In this document: positions 45,791 through 57,150 of the stretch, in pieces
Layout: each line of letters opens with the position of its first letter
Numbering within the stretch: position 1 is the first letter of the stretch
Origin: Ursus arctos
Lineage: Eukaryota; Chordata; Mammalia; Carnivora; Ursidae
NCBI RefSeq assembly: GCF_023065955.2
Contig: NW_026622786.1
Location: forward strand, 41,712,938 to 41,776,937
Length of the DNA stretch: 64,000 nt
Direction of reading: 5' to 3'
The notes under the pieces: generated by a model
The model's database searches: none
The model's input: the letters and a program-made list of their open reading frames with translations, nothing else
What the model was told of the DNA's origin: nothing
Position numbers and translations under genes: made by a program

Positions 45791-46325
45791 GATGCCAGTG
45801 CACAGGAGTAATGTCTACATGCAAAGCTGCAAACTTAATGTCCACGCCATGATTGCACAAATAGTCTTCAACATAGAAAGTATAACTGAAACTAATCTTG
45901 TTTTGTTAAAGCAAGGAAGATGATATATCATCTGTTTTTCATTGTAACTCTCAGTAGTATGTTCTGTTAGGTAACTGTCGATGAGAGGATGGTAGTATTT
46001 GAGCCATTTTTAATGTTTTCATTAGATTAGCTCTAGATTACAAAAGCCACCACCTCTATTCATTCTGAAATACAACGCACAAATTCACAAGGCATGTGCC
46101 CAAAGTCACAACCGTAGTCACACCTGAGTGTCAATTCTTCCTCTGCTTGTCAGGTCTAATCTCACCACCATGAACTAGAAACTGGATTAACTTTGGAAGG
46201 CTGCTCTTCCAATAAACCAGGGGCAATACACCCATCTCACAAGGTTGACATGATAAGCAAAGTAGATAATAAAGATTAAAATGCTGTTAAATCTCTAAAT
46301 CAAAATGAAAAGTAATATATTATTT
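45791..46325. other. no clear feature; faint MIR trace near 46140-46280
   Basis: AATACACCCATCTCACAAGG resembles the MIR 3' half. Otherwise unassigned. Confidence 0.3.
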
Positions 46326-46340
46326 AAAATACTCATAATT

Positions 46341-46550
46341 TTGGATGCCTGGGTGGCTCAGTTGGTCAAACATCTGCCTTCAGCTCAGGTCATGATCTCA
46401 GGGTTCTGGGACTGAGTCTTGCCTGGGGCTCCTTGCTCAGTGAGAAGGCTGCTTCTCCGTCTGCCTGTGCTCCCCCTACCTGTGCTTGCCCTCTCTCTCT
46501 CTCTGACAAATAAATAAACAAAATATTTTAATAAATTAATTAATTTAATT
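46341..46550 (+). mobile_element. CAN-SINE (SINEC), first of a tandem pair
   Basis: TTGGATGCCTGGGTGGCTC head and GACAAATAAATAAAC tail with degenerate TTAATTAATT. The flanks AATACTCATAATT (46328-46340) and AATATGCATAATT (46552-46564) are a decayed target-site duplication (two mismatches). Confidence 0.93.
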
Positions 46551-46567
46551 AAATATGCATAATTTGA

Positions 46568-46755
46568 GGGGTGCCTGCGTGGCTCAGTTGGCATCTGACT
46601 CTTGATTTTGGTTCAGGTCATGATCTCAGGGTCATGAGATCGAGCCCCACATCACGCTCTGCACTCAGCTTGGAGTCTCCTTGAGAATTCTCTCTCTCCC
46701 TCTCCTTCTGCCCCTCCCTCGTGCACGTGTACTCTCTCTCTCTCTTTTTCTAAAA

Positions 46756-46786
<31 letters not shown>

Positions 46787-46800
46787 AATCTTTATTTTAA
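46568..46800 (+). mobile_element. CAN-SINE (SINEC), second of a tandem pair
   Basis: Head GGGGTGCCTGCGTGGCTCAG with a short internal deletion (GTTGGCATCTGAC). Its tail is a (TAAA)n array at 46751-46790. A perfect 17-bp duplication AAATATGCATAATTTGA lies at 46551-46567 and 46801-46817. Its left copy is also the right-hand duplication of the first SINE. Confidence 0.95.
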
Positions 46801-46817
46801 AAATATGCATAATTTGA

Positions 46818-47363
46818 AAGGTTAGACTTACTAACAACAACAACAAAAATCCCTAAATTTAAATTCCAAGTAACGTATTAGTCACAATATCTCATTTAGC
46901 TCTTATCATAATATGCAGAGATCTGAAAAAGAGTTTGGATAGGGTTTTTGATAATGTTTAATTATTGCTTATTTTCAAATTTTATTATCAACTGGGCATA
47001 TCCACTCAAGTTCTTAAACAACCCTAATGAGTATCATTTATGCAATCCCTTCTATGAGATCACTCTCAGTTATGGCTCCCGGGGAAAAAGCATGAGGTGG
47101 TCCAAAGTGAAAAATTACTCAAATTAAACCCATCTGCTGATACTAACATAATGGAGCTAACTTGGATGTAAAAGGAAAAAAACAATCAGGGTTTTACGTA
47201 ATACATCTTGTTCTAGAAATAGGAAGGACATGTGTTCATGTTAACTGAACTATCTGCCTTTGCATCTAACATCCAACACTCTGTGAATTACCTAGTTACA
47301 TAAAATCTCATTTTAAAACTAAATATCTATCTAATGTTACTATTTTTATTAATAGATTCAAAC
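46818..47363. other. no recognisable feature
   Basis: AT-rich sequence with (AAC)n traces near 46835. No gene or named repeat. Confidence 0.5.
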
Positions 47364-47453
47364 AAAAAAGGAGGAGGAGGAAGGGGAGGAGATGGAGGAG
47401 AGAGGAGATGGAGAAGCTGAAGAAGGAAAACGGGAGGTGGAGGAAGAAGTGAA
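47364..47453. repeat. polypurine (GGA)n tract
   Basis: About 90 bp, almost only A and G, including (GGA)4 at 47370-47380. Mirror-type purine tracts like this can form triplex DNA or weak two-tier G-quadruplexes. A glutamate-rich frame across it is treated as an artefact. Confidence 0.85.
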
Positions 47454-49026
47454 GCAATTTGAGATGTGGGGAGTGACTGCTCAGATAAACTCCTGTCTGA
47501 AGTGTTCAGAGTTGTAACCTTATCATTAGGTAGACATAGAAATTTATTTCCCAGGTAATATATTTATTCAAATGTTTCTTTTTTCCTGGTAAGAAGTTAA
47601 TGCAACGAGCCAAAGAAAAAACCCAGACCAAAAGATAACCTTGTTATTCTTCGGAATAACTGATTACTAATAGTATCTAAGCTAAGAAAGTAATTTTCTT
47701 CCAAAAAATACCCACTCCCCCTTCCCCCATTTTCCCCTCTGACTGGGCAGGACAATGTTCCAAAATAAATTCTCCTTTCTGGCACGGCTTTTCTAGTCTC
47801 TCCACTTCTTACCAAATATGTGCTTCTGATGTGTTTTCATTCAGCCTTGCGATAAGAAAACCCATGCTGTATGAAACCAAAGAAACCAAATCTTTACAGT
47901 GGCATTCCATTGCTGCCCAAAGTTTCATCAGGAAACATCCTCTTCAAAGCTGATTATCACTCAAGAAGAATAAACACTAAAAACTGTTTTTGAAAAATAG
48001 TAACATGTAGCTCATACTGAACTTACAATCCTGAAAAAGCAATGGAACATTTCCTAAATATGTTTTTAATTTTGGTTACCAGAATACAAGAGCATCTTAC
48101 TAATGAAGCACATTTTCTCTGTAATCTATACGTGGAAATTCAGTTTTGTGAAATACTTTGACTCATCAGCTCTTTTTCCCCTTAGTTTTTGGGTTTTGTT
48201 TTTTTTTCTTTAAGAAAAAAAAAAAAAAAAACACTACACATACACATACTTATTGAGTAGCCAAAAATTTGCTCTGGCCCTGCCAGACAGCAGTATGTTT
48301 CAAATTAACAGAGTTGGCACAAGACAGGGAACATATGGAACACACAGATTTGCCTGGAACCTAACATTTAAATTAATACAATCTCTCCTATGGCTACAAA
48401 GTTTGGAGCCAGGCTGCAGATGCAGAAATTCAGCAGTATTGTCAAGCATGCTCATCGAGGACAGCTTTTGCTGGCAAATAAAGCCATGAAAAATAAACCA
48501 TAAAACACACAATTTGGAACTTGAGCCTGAGAGAGAGCTGCCCAGCATCAGGGTGGTAATCCAGCCTCATATTTAAAGATATACTTCCTACAAAATGTAC
48601 AATAATCCTGGCAAAGGAAGTCCTATAACTGTCCTATGACACAGATCATCCCTAGTGAATATGTTAAAATCTGATCACGAAAGAACGCTTGTTTTTCACA
48701 TCACTTTTGAGCTTAGTCAAAGTTAGAATGATTTGGTTACTGCCCCCATTTGTTTTCTGTTTTCAGTCTCCTGAGATTGACTACTGAGGAACAGGGTAGG
48801 CCTTTCTCAAGCATAAGAAATATAGTTTGAGGTTGACTGGGAAAGTTCCCTTTCCCCTGATGTGATCTTCCCTCTGAGAGTTTGCTGATTCCTTAAATTC
48901 CAATGGTCCCTGTACAATGAAGCCTTCTCCCTCGGGATCCTCTAAAATATCAGTTACTGTAGGAAAGGTACCAGACAGTCCACTAACGAATCTGGGGTTG
49001 ATTTGTGAAAGAGCTTTCATTCTTTC
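47454..49026. other. no recognisable feature
   Basis: No transposon landmarks. Poly-A/T near 48197-48232. Frames at 47597-47815, 48253-48548 and 48781-49020 overlap on opposite strands or lack any domain. Confidence 0.45.
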
Positions 49027-49216
49027 CAGCAGGGGTTAGCAAACGCTGGGCCGAAGTTTTGTTGGAACGCAGTCGTATTTGTTCTTTACCCACAGCTTAT
49101 AGTTGCTTTCCTGCTGCAACAGCCAAGCTGAGTGGTTGAGACTGAAACAGTATGGTCCACAAAACCTACGATATTTGCCATCTGACCCTTTAAAGTAAAA
49201 GTCTACCAACTGCTGA
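49027..49216 (+). mobile_element. hAT-Charlie-type non-autonomous DNA transposon
   Basis: Terminal inverted repeats CAGCAGGGGTTAGCAAAC (left) and the complement of GTCTACCAACTGCTG (right). Internal landmarks are TTTTGTTGGAACGCAG, CTGAGTGGTTGAGACTG, ATATTTGCCATCTGACCC and TTTAAAGTAAAAG. No transposase is encoded. No clear 8-bp duplication remains. Confidence 0.75.
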
Positions 49217-49399
49217 TATGGAACAATGGCCCTCCTGGGTACCTAGAAGTGAGAGGGGAAATGAAAGAGGAGATGGGGAACATAAGTAACAATGTTTCAC
49301 ATTTGGGGAACGCTGCATTTAACGAAGGATCTTTGCATAACTAGTTCTCACAATATAATCTGCAGAGAGACGTCACAGGCTCTGACACATGTAGGTGCT

Positions 49400-49965
49400 C
49401 AAGAAATATCAGTTGGCTAAACACATTCATTCGTGCATTCACTCATTCATTCATTCAATAAATAGGTATCAAAGACTACTACTTGCAAGGCACTGTTACA
49501 GGAGTTGTGAAAAGAGCACTAAAGCAGAAAAAAACATAACAAAAGTCTAAGAGCGTTCATTCAAGTGCAGGGAAACAAAAAATAAACATATACAAATGAT
49601 TAAATAATATCTTGGGATAAAGGAACACTGGAAGGTGCCATTTCACAAAGCAGTCACAGAAGTCCTCCCTAATCCTAAGACCTTTAATCAGAGTCTTGAA
49701 AGAAGTGAGGGGAAGCTGTGGGCCCTGGGGTGCCAGGGAGTTTGGCTGGACCCAGGAAGTCACCTTGGCTGGAGCACAGTGAGGGAAGGGTCATGGCCAG
49801 TCAGAAATCAGAGAGGGAACCTGGAACAGCAGCACTTTGGGTCCCGAAGGCCATGGGAGCTTTACATCTGACTCTGAACTGTGAAAAGTTTTAAGGAAAG
49901 GAGACATAAATCTAATTTGTGATCAGAGTAATCACTCTGCCTGCTGCCTTAGGGAGACCAAGATG
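49400..49965. repeat. ancient mammalian repeat, family unresolved
   Basis: Begins with (ATTC)n at 49427-49457 (CACTCATTCATTCATTC) and contains AAGGCACTGTTACAGGAG, TGGCTGGAGCACAGTGAGG and GTTTTAAGGAAAGGAGACATA. The last phrase and the following GATCAGAGTAATCACTCTGC recur in related form near 56520 and 63800. Confidence 0.5.
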
Positions 49966-50018
49966 AATATATTCATAGAGTAAACCAATTGCTATGAAAA
50001 ACAAACAATGACCAAAAG

Positions 50019-50096
50019 AGAGAGAGGGTGAGAGAGAGAGAGAGAGAGAGAGAGAAAGAAAAAAGAAAGAAAAGAAAAGAAAAAGGAAAAGAAAAA
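50019..50096. repeat. (GA)n/(GAAA)n purine tract
   Basis: GA dinucleotides passing into GAAAA-type repeats, about 78 bp. The antisense frame here is an artefact. Confidence 0.92.
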
Positions 50097-51095
50097 CTTC
50101 CACACACTAGACTTATTCTCCTTTGGGAAAATCCCTCAATGAACCTGTCTGGTTATTAAAGGTAAGCCCCCTCATCTTCACCCTGAGCAGAAGAGAGAGG
50201 TTTAACCAGAGAAGAGGTCAAATAGCCTTTACCATAAATTGACAGAAGATTTTGGTATTCCCCCAGAAGAAGGGGTAGACACCAATTTGAGCTACTGGGA
50301 CGTGGGATAAAGGAGGAAGATGCTGGGCACGAGAACAGCCTGAGCTGGGGAGCTGCTGGTGGGGCCCTGAGGAGACACCACTGGGGGGAGGCAGGCAGAG
50401 ACTGAACAGAATGACGGCTAATCCTTCCTTTTCAGCTGTTTACTTCTCTCCGATGAGATGCAGCAACCCCACACACCCTCTCCATTACCCCGGAACAGTC
50501 ATGCAATGCATCTGCTACACATAACTGTTCGGTGTTGTCATTTTTAGTAGTTTTTTCAAGAGAGACAAGAGGGAAGCAGACCTCATTGCCACCTGTACCA
50601 GGAGAAACTGAAGCTCTCCCATTTTCTCCACCAGAAAAAGAAAATTACTCAAACAAAAGTACTGGCCAACGATGACATTCACACTGAGTGTTCGGAAAGC
50701 AAGATATTTTACAGAGCTGTTTTTAAGGATCATTCCAGAGCACTAGAGGATTTGCGGTCCATCACCCACGCAGCCGAAACTCCTGTTACATATTTGAATT
50801 TGAATTAAGGAAATGGAGGCACTAATAAACTGCATGAACTTGCCAAGGTCACAGCCGGGGCCCAAGCCCACTCCACCACAGCTGCCTTGCCAGCACAACT
50901 TTCCCTAAGCCCAGCTGTGCGGATGGTGTGTTTATTGAGCCAGATGTTTCCAAAGACTCAAGTCACTTCCCGAGAGAAATTACTCATATAGGAGAGCAGA
51001 CTAGCACTTACTGCAAACCACTCAAGAGCCAGAATGCCTCCCTGACAGGCATTCTCTAAGGTAAATAAATCCTTTGGATCTAAAATTACGTTTTT
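50097..51095. other. mostly unassigned; MIR trace at 50800-50890
   Basis: ACTTGCCAAGGTCACAGCC near 50839 is a reversed MIR core piece. 50270-50460 is GC-richer but shows no gene. Confidence 0.4.
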
Positions 51096-51239
51096 GAGGC
51101 GCCTAGGTGGCTCAGTCAGTGTCCAACTCCATTTTGGCTCAGGTATGATCTCGGGGTCGTGGGATCGAGCCCTGCATCCGGCTATGTGCTGGGCATGGGG
51201 CGTCCTTAAGATTCTCTCTCTCTCTCCTAAAAAAAAGGG
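51096..51239 (+). mobile_element. CAN-SINE, shortened variant
   Basis: AGGCGCCTAGGTGGCTCAG head, GGTCGTGGGATCGAGCCC B-box region, then a short body lacking the usual CTGCTTCTCCC block and ending CTCTCTCTCTCCTAAAAAAAA. A G10 run follows directly (51238-51248). Confidence 0.9.
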
Positions 51240-51634
51240 GGGGGGGAGAAAAAGAAAAGAAAACGACCTTTTCGCAGAAGCACGAGCCCTTTCAATTCAC
51301 TGATCCAGAAGTGATATAGGAAATGAAAAGTTCGACCAATCAAAATGGGGTGCTCAAAGGGACCCATGTAATGTCAGAGTTGCACAGCTTGCCCCCACCG
51401 AAGAAAAGACCCCAGGTACAGCCACACACACTTGGCCACCCCTGGAGAAGCAGGCCTAAGAAACAATAACATGCTCAGAGAGGTCCCACGGTTAGCACAA
51501 TCACTAGGAGAGGTTTTTAATTTATCCACTGTGGTGTATAAGAATTAACAGAGTTCTGTACATTTTTAATTTGTTACAGAATCACCCATACTAACATTTC
51601 GGACACAAGAGTGAAACCAACCAAGTTTAAACTG
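51240..51634. other. no recognisable feature
   Basis: Opens with the G run after the SINE. Otherwise unassigned. Confidence 0.45.
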
Positions 51635-51805
51635 ACTTAATTTTAGGACCTGTGTAAGTTAACCTCTTTGATTTCATTACCAATAAAATAGAGATCACGA
51701 TGCCTACTTTATATAATGGTTTTCAGTATTAGAGGTCATGTAAATATGGTTGTAGCACTGAGCCTGGCACAGAGAGGTCACTCAGTAAGTGGCACCCATT
51801 ATTAG
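51635..51805 (+). repeat. MIR
   Basis: AAGTTAACCTCTTTGATTTC, ATAAAATAGAGATCACG and TAGCACTGAGCCTGGCACAG then CTCAGTAAGTGGCACCC match the MIR core and 3' end. Confidence 0.75.
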
Positions 51806-52369
51806 CAATAATGATAATTACTTGAAGTAAGGAAAGCTGACCCTATATGGAGGCAGTGGTGAGGGCCACCCACATGATCAGTGGAGGACCCTAGAGCACC
51901 TGCTAGAAAAGGCCAAGTTTCAGCCAAAGGGTGCCATATACTTCCCTAAGTAACTTCTCTTTCTAAGAATACAGGGACCAAAGAAGCATAACACAGTCAA
52001 GATAACAATAGGTCTTCAAAGTTCTGCAAGCTGGATAAATACCTCTCAGCACTATCATCTGTTTCTGTCCCCACACTAAAACACTGTATAAATATTGTAA
52101 CCTCAGCTACAATCAGGTAAACCTTAATAGACACCAGATTTGAGAAATAAAAGCCATAATTTACTTACTATCAGCTTAAACTTTCCCAGCCTTTACTTAA
52201 AACAACAAACTTTACCAAGGTCAAAATTGAATTCAAGAAGTAATCCTAGAAATGTTTAGGTTAGGACAGCCAGGCAAGAAAAGGCCCTGGACAATTAAGC
52301 CTGAGCTGCTCACCTGGGAAATATGGTTGTAGGCAGGTTGGCACAGAAGAACACACAGATCACAGGTCT
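51806..52369. other. no recognisable feature
   Basis: No gene or named repeat. Confidence 0.45.
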
Positions 52370-52555
52370 TAACATCCACCACTTAGCAGCCACATAAACA
52401 CATGCAAGTTAAGCAACTGCTCCAAGCCTCAGTGTCCCTATTTGTAAATGGCGGATAACAAGAGACCTCCCTGCTTTATTGGAATACTGAAAAGATTCAG
52501 TACATGAAGATGCTTTATAAACTAGAAAGTGTTATGTGCGAACTCCTATTATTAG
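52370..52555 (+). repeat. MIR
   Basis: CACCACTTAGCAGCCACAT, CAAGTTAAGCAACTGCTCC, AAGCCTCAGTGTCCC and TTTGTAAATGGCGGATAAC follow the MIR core, ending TGCTTTATAAACTAG. Confidence 0.75.
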
Positions 52556-53548
52556 TTTTTAATTCTGCTCCACATTCAGTAAAGCAAACAAGCTTTTAGT
52601 TTATGAGTGCCCAGTAAGCTAACAATTAGCTAGTGGGGGTATTTTCTGTTTTATTTTTTTGTTCCATTCATTATTTCCAAAATGACCTTGGCCCTGCATT
52701 CCTACGACGAGGAGTAAGTTAGACAATCGGGACTCTCACAGGCCACCAAGCAACCCTGCATTTGATGAGCTCCTTTTCACTGTGCTCATGATCTCCTTAG
52801 ACACAATCTTTGCTGGCAGCAGAATAAATCAGGGCTTCCTATGCAAAACCTTAAAGCAGTGATGGGTCTTTGGCAATCCCCTCCCCTCATTTTGCTCCCT
52901 CTTTCAATACTATCTGTACTTCTCCAGTGCTCAGGATCCTCACACTGGTCCCTGCTCATCCAGGGACCTTGCCCGCAGCCCATTCCAGTCTGGCATGCTG
53001 AGCAAGAGCCCTTGTTTGGGCCTTTTTAATGCTCCATCCTCCCTTCTCCTGTCAAATTTTTTCTGTTCCAGGTTGTATCACTTTGACCTCTGCCGATAAG
53101 AACAACAGTGATGTCTCTCTCAGGTGAGGGACTTTCATTTCAGTCTTCTTACATATTGCCTAAATCCCAAAGGAGAGACTATAGTGACAGGAAATTTGAA
53201 ACAAGAGGTATTTGAGGCATCCACACATCCTTGGTTGTTCATTCATCAAGCATATAATCTCCACAGGAGATTAGGAATAATCAGGAAGGGAGAAGGTTAC
53301 AAAGATCATGAAAATGACACCAGGCCAAGATACCCTCAACACATCTGAAAGAAGCCCAAGAGCCAAGGTGTCAATGGCCCAAGGTCCAGTTATGCAGTAT
53401 GTGATGAGGGGTAAGGCACACAGGCCAGGCAAAAGGCCTCTCACAGCTAAACCCAGTATTTCTGACTAGGTCAATCCCCAGACCCACTGCAACACTGTTA
53501 CTCAGCAACAGTCTAAGCTGCATGAAGCATTTCAACGATTTAAACTCA
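52556..53548. other. no recognisable feature
   Basis: Frames at 52786-53029 overlap on opposite strands and show no domain. 52680-53110 is somewhat C-rich. Confidence 0.45.
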
Positions 53549-53632
53549 ATTGAACTGTCGATGGACATCTGGGCTCTTTCAGTAGTTTGGCTATTATGGA
53601 CGTTGCTGCTATAAACACTGGGGTGCAGGTGC
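53549..53632 (-). mobile_element. inverted 5' arm of a twin-primed L1
   Basis: The minus strand reads the ORF2 C-terminus (CACCCCAGTGTTTATAGC, GTCCATAATAGCCAAAC, AGAGCCCAGATGTCCATC). It ends at the same L1 position at which the sense arm begins. Confidence 0.93.
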
Positions 53633-54110
53633 CATTGACAGATGAAAAGATAAAGAAGATGTGGTATATATATATACATGAAATACTACTCAGCCCTCAA
53701 AAAATGAAATCTTACCATTTGCAACAACGTGGAACTAGAGGGTATTATGCGAAGCAAAGTAAGTCAATCAGAGAAAGACAATTATATTATTTCACTCATA
53801 TGTAGAATTTAAGTAACAAAACAGAGGATCATAGGGAAGGGGAGGGAAAAATAAAACAAGATGAAATCAGAGAGGGAGACAAACCATAAGAGACTCTTAA
53901 CTCTAGGAAACAAACTGAGGGTTGCTGGAGGGGAGGTGGCTAGGGGGATGGGGTAACTGGGTGATGGACGTTAAGGAGGGCATGTGATGTAATGAGCACT
54001 GGGTGTTATAATGCAAATGATGAATCCCTGAACTCTACCTCTGAAACTAATAACACACTATATGTTAACTCATTGAATTTAAATAAAATAAATTTAAAAA
54101 ATAAAATGTA
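53633..54110 (+). mobile_element. sense 3' arm of a twin-primed L1
   Basis: Starts TTGACAGATGAAAAGATAAAG and GAAGATGTGGTATATATATA, passes the ORF2 end (TTCACTCATATGTAGAATTT) and a 3' UTR (GAGACTCTTAACTCTAGG, GGGTTGCTGGAGGGGAGG, GTAATGAGCACTGGGTG, CTATATGTTAACTCATTG) to an A-rich tail. The 3' UTR matches the family of the L1 at 14051-14899. Confidence 0.93.
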
Positions 54111-55618
54111 TTCTTTCAACAACTAAGAAATAAATAAAATCATTTGAAAAACACAAAAGATATCATTCTTACCCTCAAAGATTTCCCAATCAGATGAGAA
54201 AGGCAAACAAGAAGGCAGCTTATTATCATACAAGGAGATACAAGCCTATTATTGGTCTAACCAAATACCCCTAACACTAGATAAATGCCAGGAACTGAAA
54301 GAATTCTATCCCCTACCAACAGGATGCATGTACCATGCAACACTAATAGCCCATATAATAGTAATGTTATAGTCAGCTCATGCTGTCAGGAGCAAAATTC
54401 TAAATATACTCTCAAGTTGAAAACTAACAACCAAACTTTTCATCCTGAGGACAAATGGGACATCTAGCATAACAGCTCCACTGGATCTTCTCATTGCACT
54501 GAATTGCCCAGCAGTAGTTCCACCTAGGAGATCAGCCTATTTCCAAAGAACGTATTTTATAATTTCTTAATTGTGGTCTTTTGGGGGTAAGACAAATAGA
54601 AGAACAAGATACTTATCCTGTTTGTCTTAACTAGACTGTTTTCTGGTAAGCTTTAAAATTTACTTAGGTGCAGTAACCACCCAGCAGCAAAGCTATCAAT
54701 ACACCACTGGAATTAAGTAATGAAATGAGACCAAATTTGGCGGGCAGGGTCAGTAACTACCAGTCCAGTCAGTAGCCATCAGGATTTTTGTCTTTCGGTT
54801 AATCTAAGACAGCAAACTGACCAACCCACAGGTGTCACGGAGGCAGCAGGTTAACATGTGACTCAAGGCCTAGAGTCCCTTTCTTGAACATATTTATTAA
54901 GAATACAAAAGCGTTTTATGAAGGAAGTGAAGGTTAGGAGGTTCCAGCATGCTGGCCCCATTTAGGCTCTATGCCAGGAAAGAACCTGCTGGCAAAGGGT
55001 TCAGACCTCCACTGTCTCCTAATCTCTGGCCATTCACCCTGTTTTTGATGGTTTCAACTTGAAAATATTTAAGGGAAGCCCATTTAATAACAACAATAAG
55101 TACAGTTCAACAAGATTTCAGAAACATTTGTATTTCTCATATTTCCTTCTTTTAACCCTGGTTTCTGGAACCAGAAAAAAATGTTCACTTTAACTTGTTT
55201 TTGAATCTGGATTACATTTCCAATTCAAATGGAAGCCATCCTTCTGGAAAAGAATCAGTTCAAATCTTATCAATCAGAAAAAGGCAAAGCTATGTTTGAA
55301 AATATTTTTAATCAAATAGTAAATAATATTGAATAGCTTAAAATATCTTTGGCATGTATAAAGTAAAGAATCCATAAATAAAGAAGAAAATAAAGGTGGC
55401 AGGAATTCTGGATAATCCTCTCCTTTCAAAATGTCTGATTCAAAGCATACAGTGAAAAGAGTAGAACAGGACCAGACACTTGATCGCTGGCTTCTTCATT
55501 CCAAATGAAGAAAACACACTAATTATTGAGACTTTGGGTATGTTCTTGGAAAAATTACCTCAGTCTGCATATCTCTAATAAAAAATAATAAAACCAGCCA
55601 TCACTAAATGCTCTTACT
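54111..55618. other. no recognisable feature
   Basis: No transposon landmark or credible frame across about 1.5 kb. Confidence 0.45.
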
Positions 55619-55740
55619 TATTCATTTGTTCACTCAGCCAATAAATGTTTAGTAACTGTCTACTACATGTGAGACACTCTGCACTAGGAATACGCAAAGG
55701 GCCAAAACATAGCTCCTGTCCTTACAGAACTTAGAGTCTA
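55619..55740 (-). repeat. ancient repeat trace (MIR/L2-like)
   Basis: TTCATTTGTTCACTCAGCC, AATAAATGTTTAGTAACTG and CTCCTGTCCTTACAGAACTT follow a common old mammalian repeat pattern. Confidence 0.45.
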
Positions 55741-55794
55741 GTTAGGCTGCCCAGAGTTCAGTGGGGGGAAAAAAGGAAAAACAACATCTTGTCT

Positions 55795-56192
55795 TACAGT
55801 GCCGCTCACAAAATATTCCCAACTTTTCTCTTTCCAAGTATATGGTGGGATTATATTCTCTATCTCCTTTGAAATTGGATATACCCGAATGACTTGCTTT
55901 GGCCAATGAAATATGAATACAAGGGACAGGTAACATTTCTAGGCTAAAATGTTAAGAGTCGTGACACATGCCCTTACATTCCCTTCTCTCTGACAGAGGG
56001 ATCATGGAACATATGTCAATGGAGCTTCCATCAGCCTGGATTCTTTAGTAACTATGGAAAGCAGAGCTCCCTCTGGTAGTCTGTACTGAAAATGTAGCAT
56101 GAAGGAGAGATACACTTTTGTTCTTTAAGCCACTGAGATTTGAGGTTATTTGTTGCTGCATAATATTTATCCTTAGCCTAACTAGTATAGGT
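55795..56192 (+). mobile_element. MaLR-type LTR (MLT1-like)
   Basis: CCAACTTTTCTCTTTCC, ACTTGCTTTGGCCAATG, TTCCATCAGCCTGGATTC and the end TTTAAGCCACTGAGATTTG, GTTATTTGTTGCTGCATAAT and CTAACTAGTATAG. Solo LTR, non-coding. Confidence 0.7.
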
Positions 56193-56229
56193 ACTTTCTC
56201 TAATCACTCAAATATCACTATAACCTTCA

Positions 56230-56950
56230 TTCAGTGCCTTGAAAGTAAATTTAGGAAGTGGACTTGATGAGCAAAGATCTGAAGAACAAGTTGAAGTGAT
56301 TCAAGTGAAGTGGTATGAGGTGGGGTAGTCAGGGGAATGGGAGCAATAAGGAGAAAGGTCCTGAGGAAAGAGGGAGCATGAGCCATTTCAGGAACCAAAT
56401 GAAAACAGTTGTGATCAAAAGGGAGATGAATATAGAAGAGGCTCAGGATGAAACAGACATGTAGAGCCTGAAGGCCATGTTGATGTTTTTAATTGATATC
56501 CTAAGAGCAATGGGGAGCCTTAGAACAGTTTTACATAGGATAATGGTTAGATCTGTGTTTTTGAAATATAATTCTGAATGTAGCATTGGCGACCAGACAC
56601 AACAAAAACAAGAGCTAATATTGAGAGACCAGTAGGGGACTATTGCAGTTACAGTGCAGGAATGAGGTCAGTAGCTTAGACCTGGCAAGAGTAGCAAGGA
56701 TAAAGAGATATGTAGGAACACTTTAGGGATATTTAGGCAGCAACATCAAAAGGATTTTAATCACAGACTGGAAACAGGAGTGAGGTAATTTCCACAGCTG
56801 GTTCGATAGTGGTGCCAGTCTCCGACGCAACAAAATCTGCAAGAGAAACAGGCTTTGGAAAGAGGATTATAAGTTCTGACTTGGGTATGTTGAAGTTTAA
56901 GTGTCTCCAACATCTTCAACTTCAATAAAATCTAGGCTACAGATATTAAC
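56230..56950. repeat. ancient mammalian repeat, family unresolved
   Basis: Phrases CCTGAAGGCCATGTTGATG, AGAGCAATGGGGAGCC, AGACCAGTAGGGGACTATTG and TTGGGTATGTTGAAGTTTAAG recur in related form at 63740-63960 and 62870-62960, showing a shared dispersed repeat. Confidence 0.6.
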
Positions 56951-57034
56951 ATGGGCAGTGATTCATTTGCATTTTGGAAAAACTAGAGAGAGTTGACAAT
57001 AAGGGGGAACTTTATCACCTTGTTATCTAGGTGA

Positions 57035-57150
57035 TAACAATTAATTACTTCTTTAAGACCCTATCTCCAGATACAGTCACATTCTGAGGTCCCGGGGGTT
57101 AGGACTTCAACATATGAATTTGGGGGGGACACAATTCAGCCCATGAAACT
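57035..57150 (-). mobile_element. MaLR LTR 5' fragment, antisense
   Basis: ACCCTATCTCCAGATACAG, TCACATTCTGAGGTCCC, TTCAACATATGAATTTGG and GACACAATTCAGCCCATG are the reversed 5' part of an MLT1/MST LTR. Confidence 0.8.

Noticed and set aside
47356..47515. Glutamate-rich frame after an AG-ending pyrimidine stretch, possible exon
   Set aside because: The composition is dictated by the GGA tract; no donor site or flanking coding signal is convincing.
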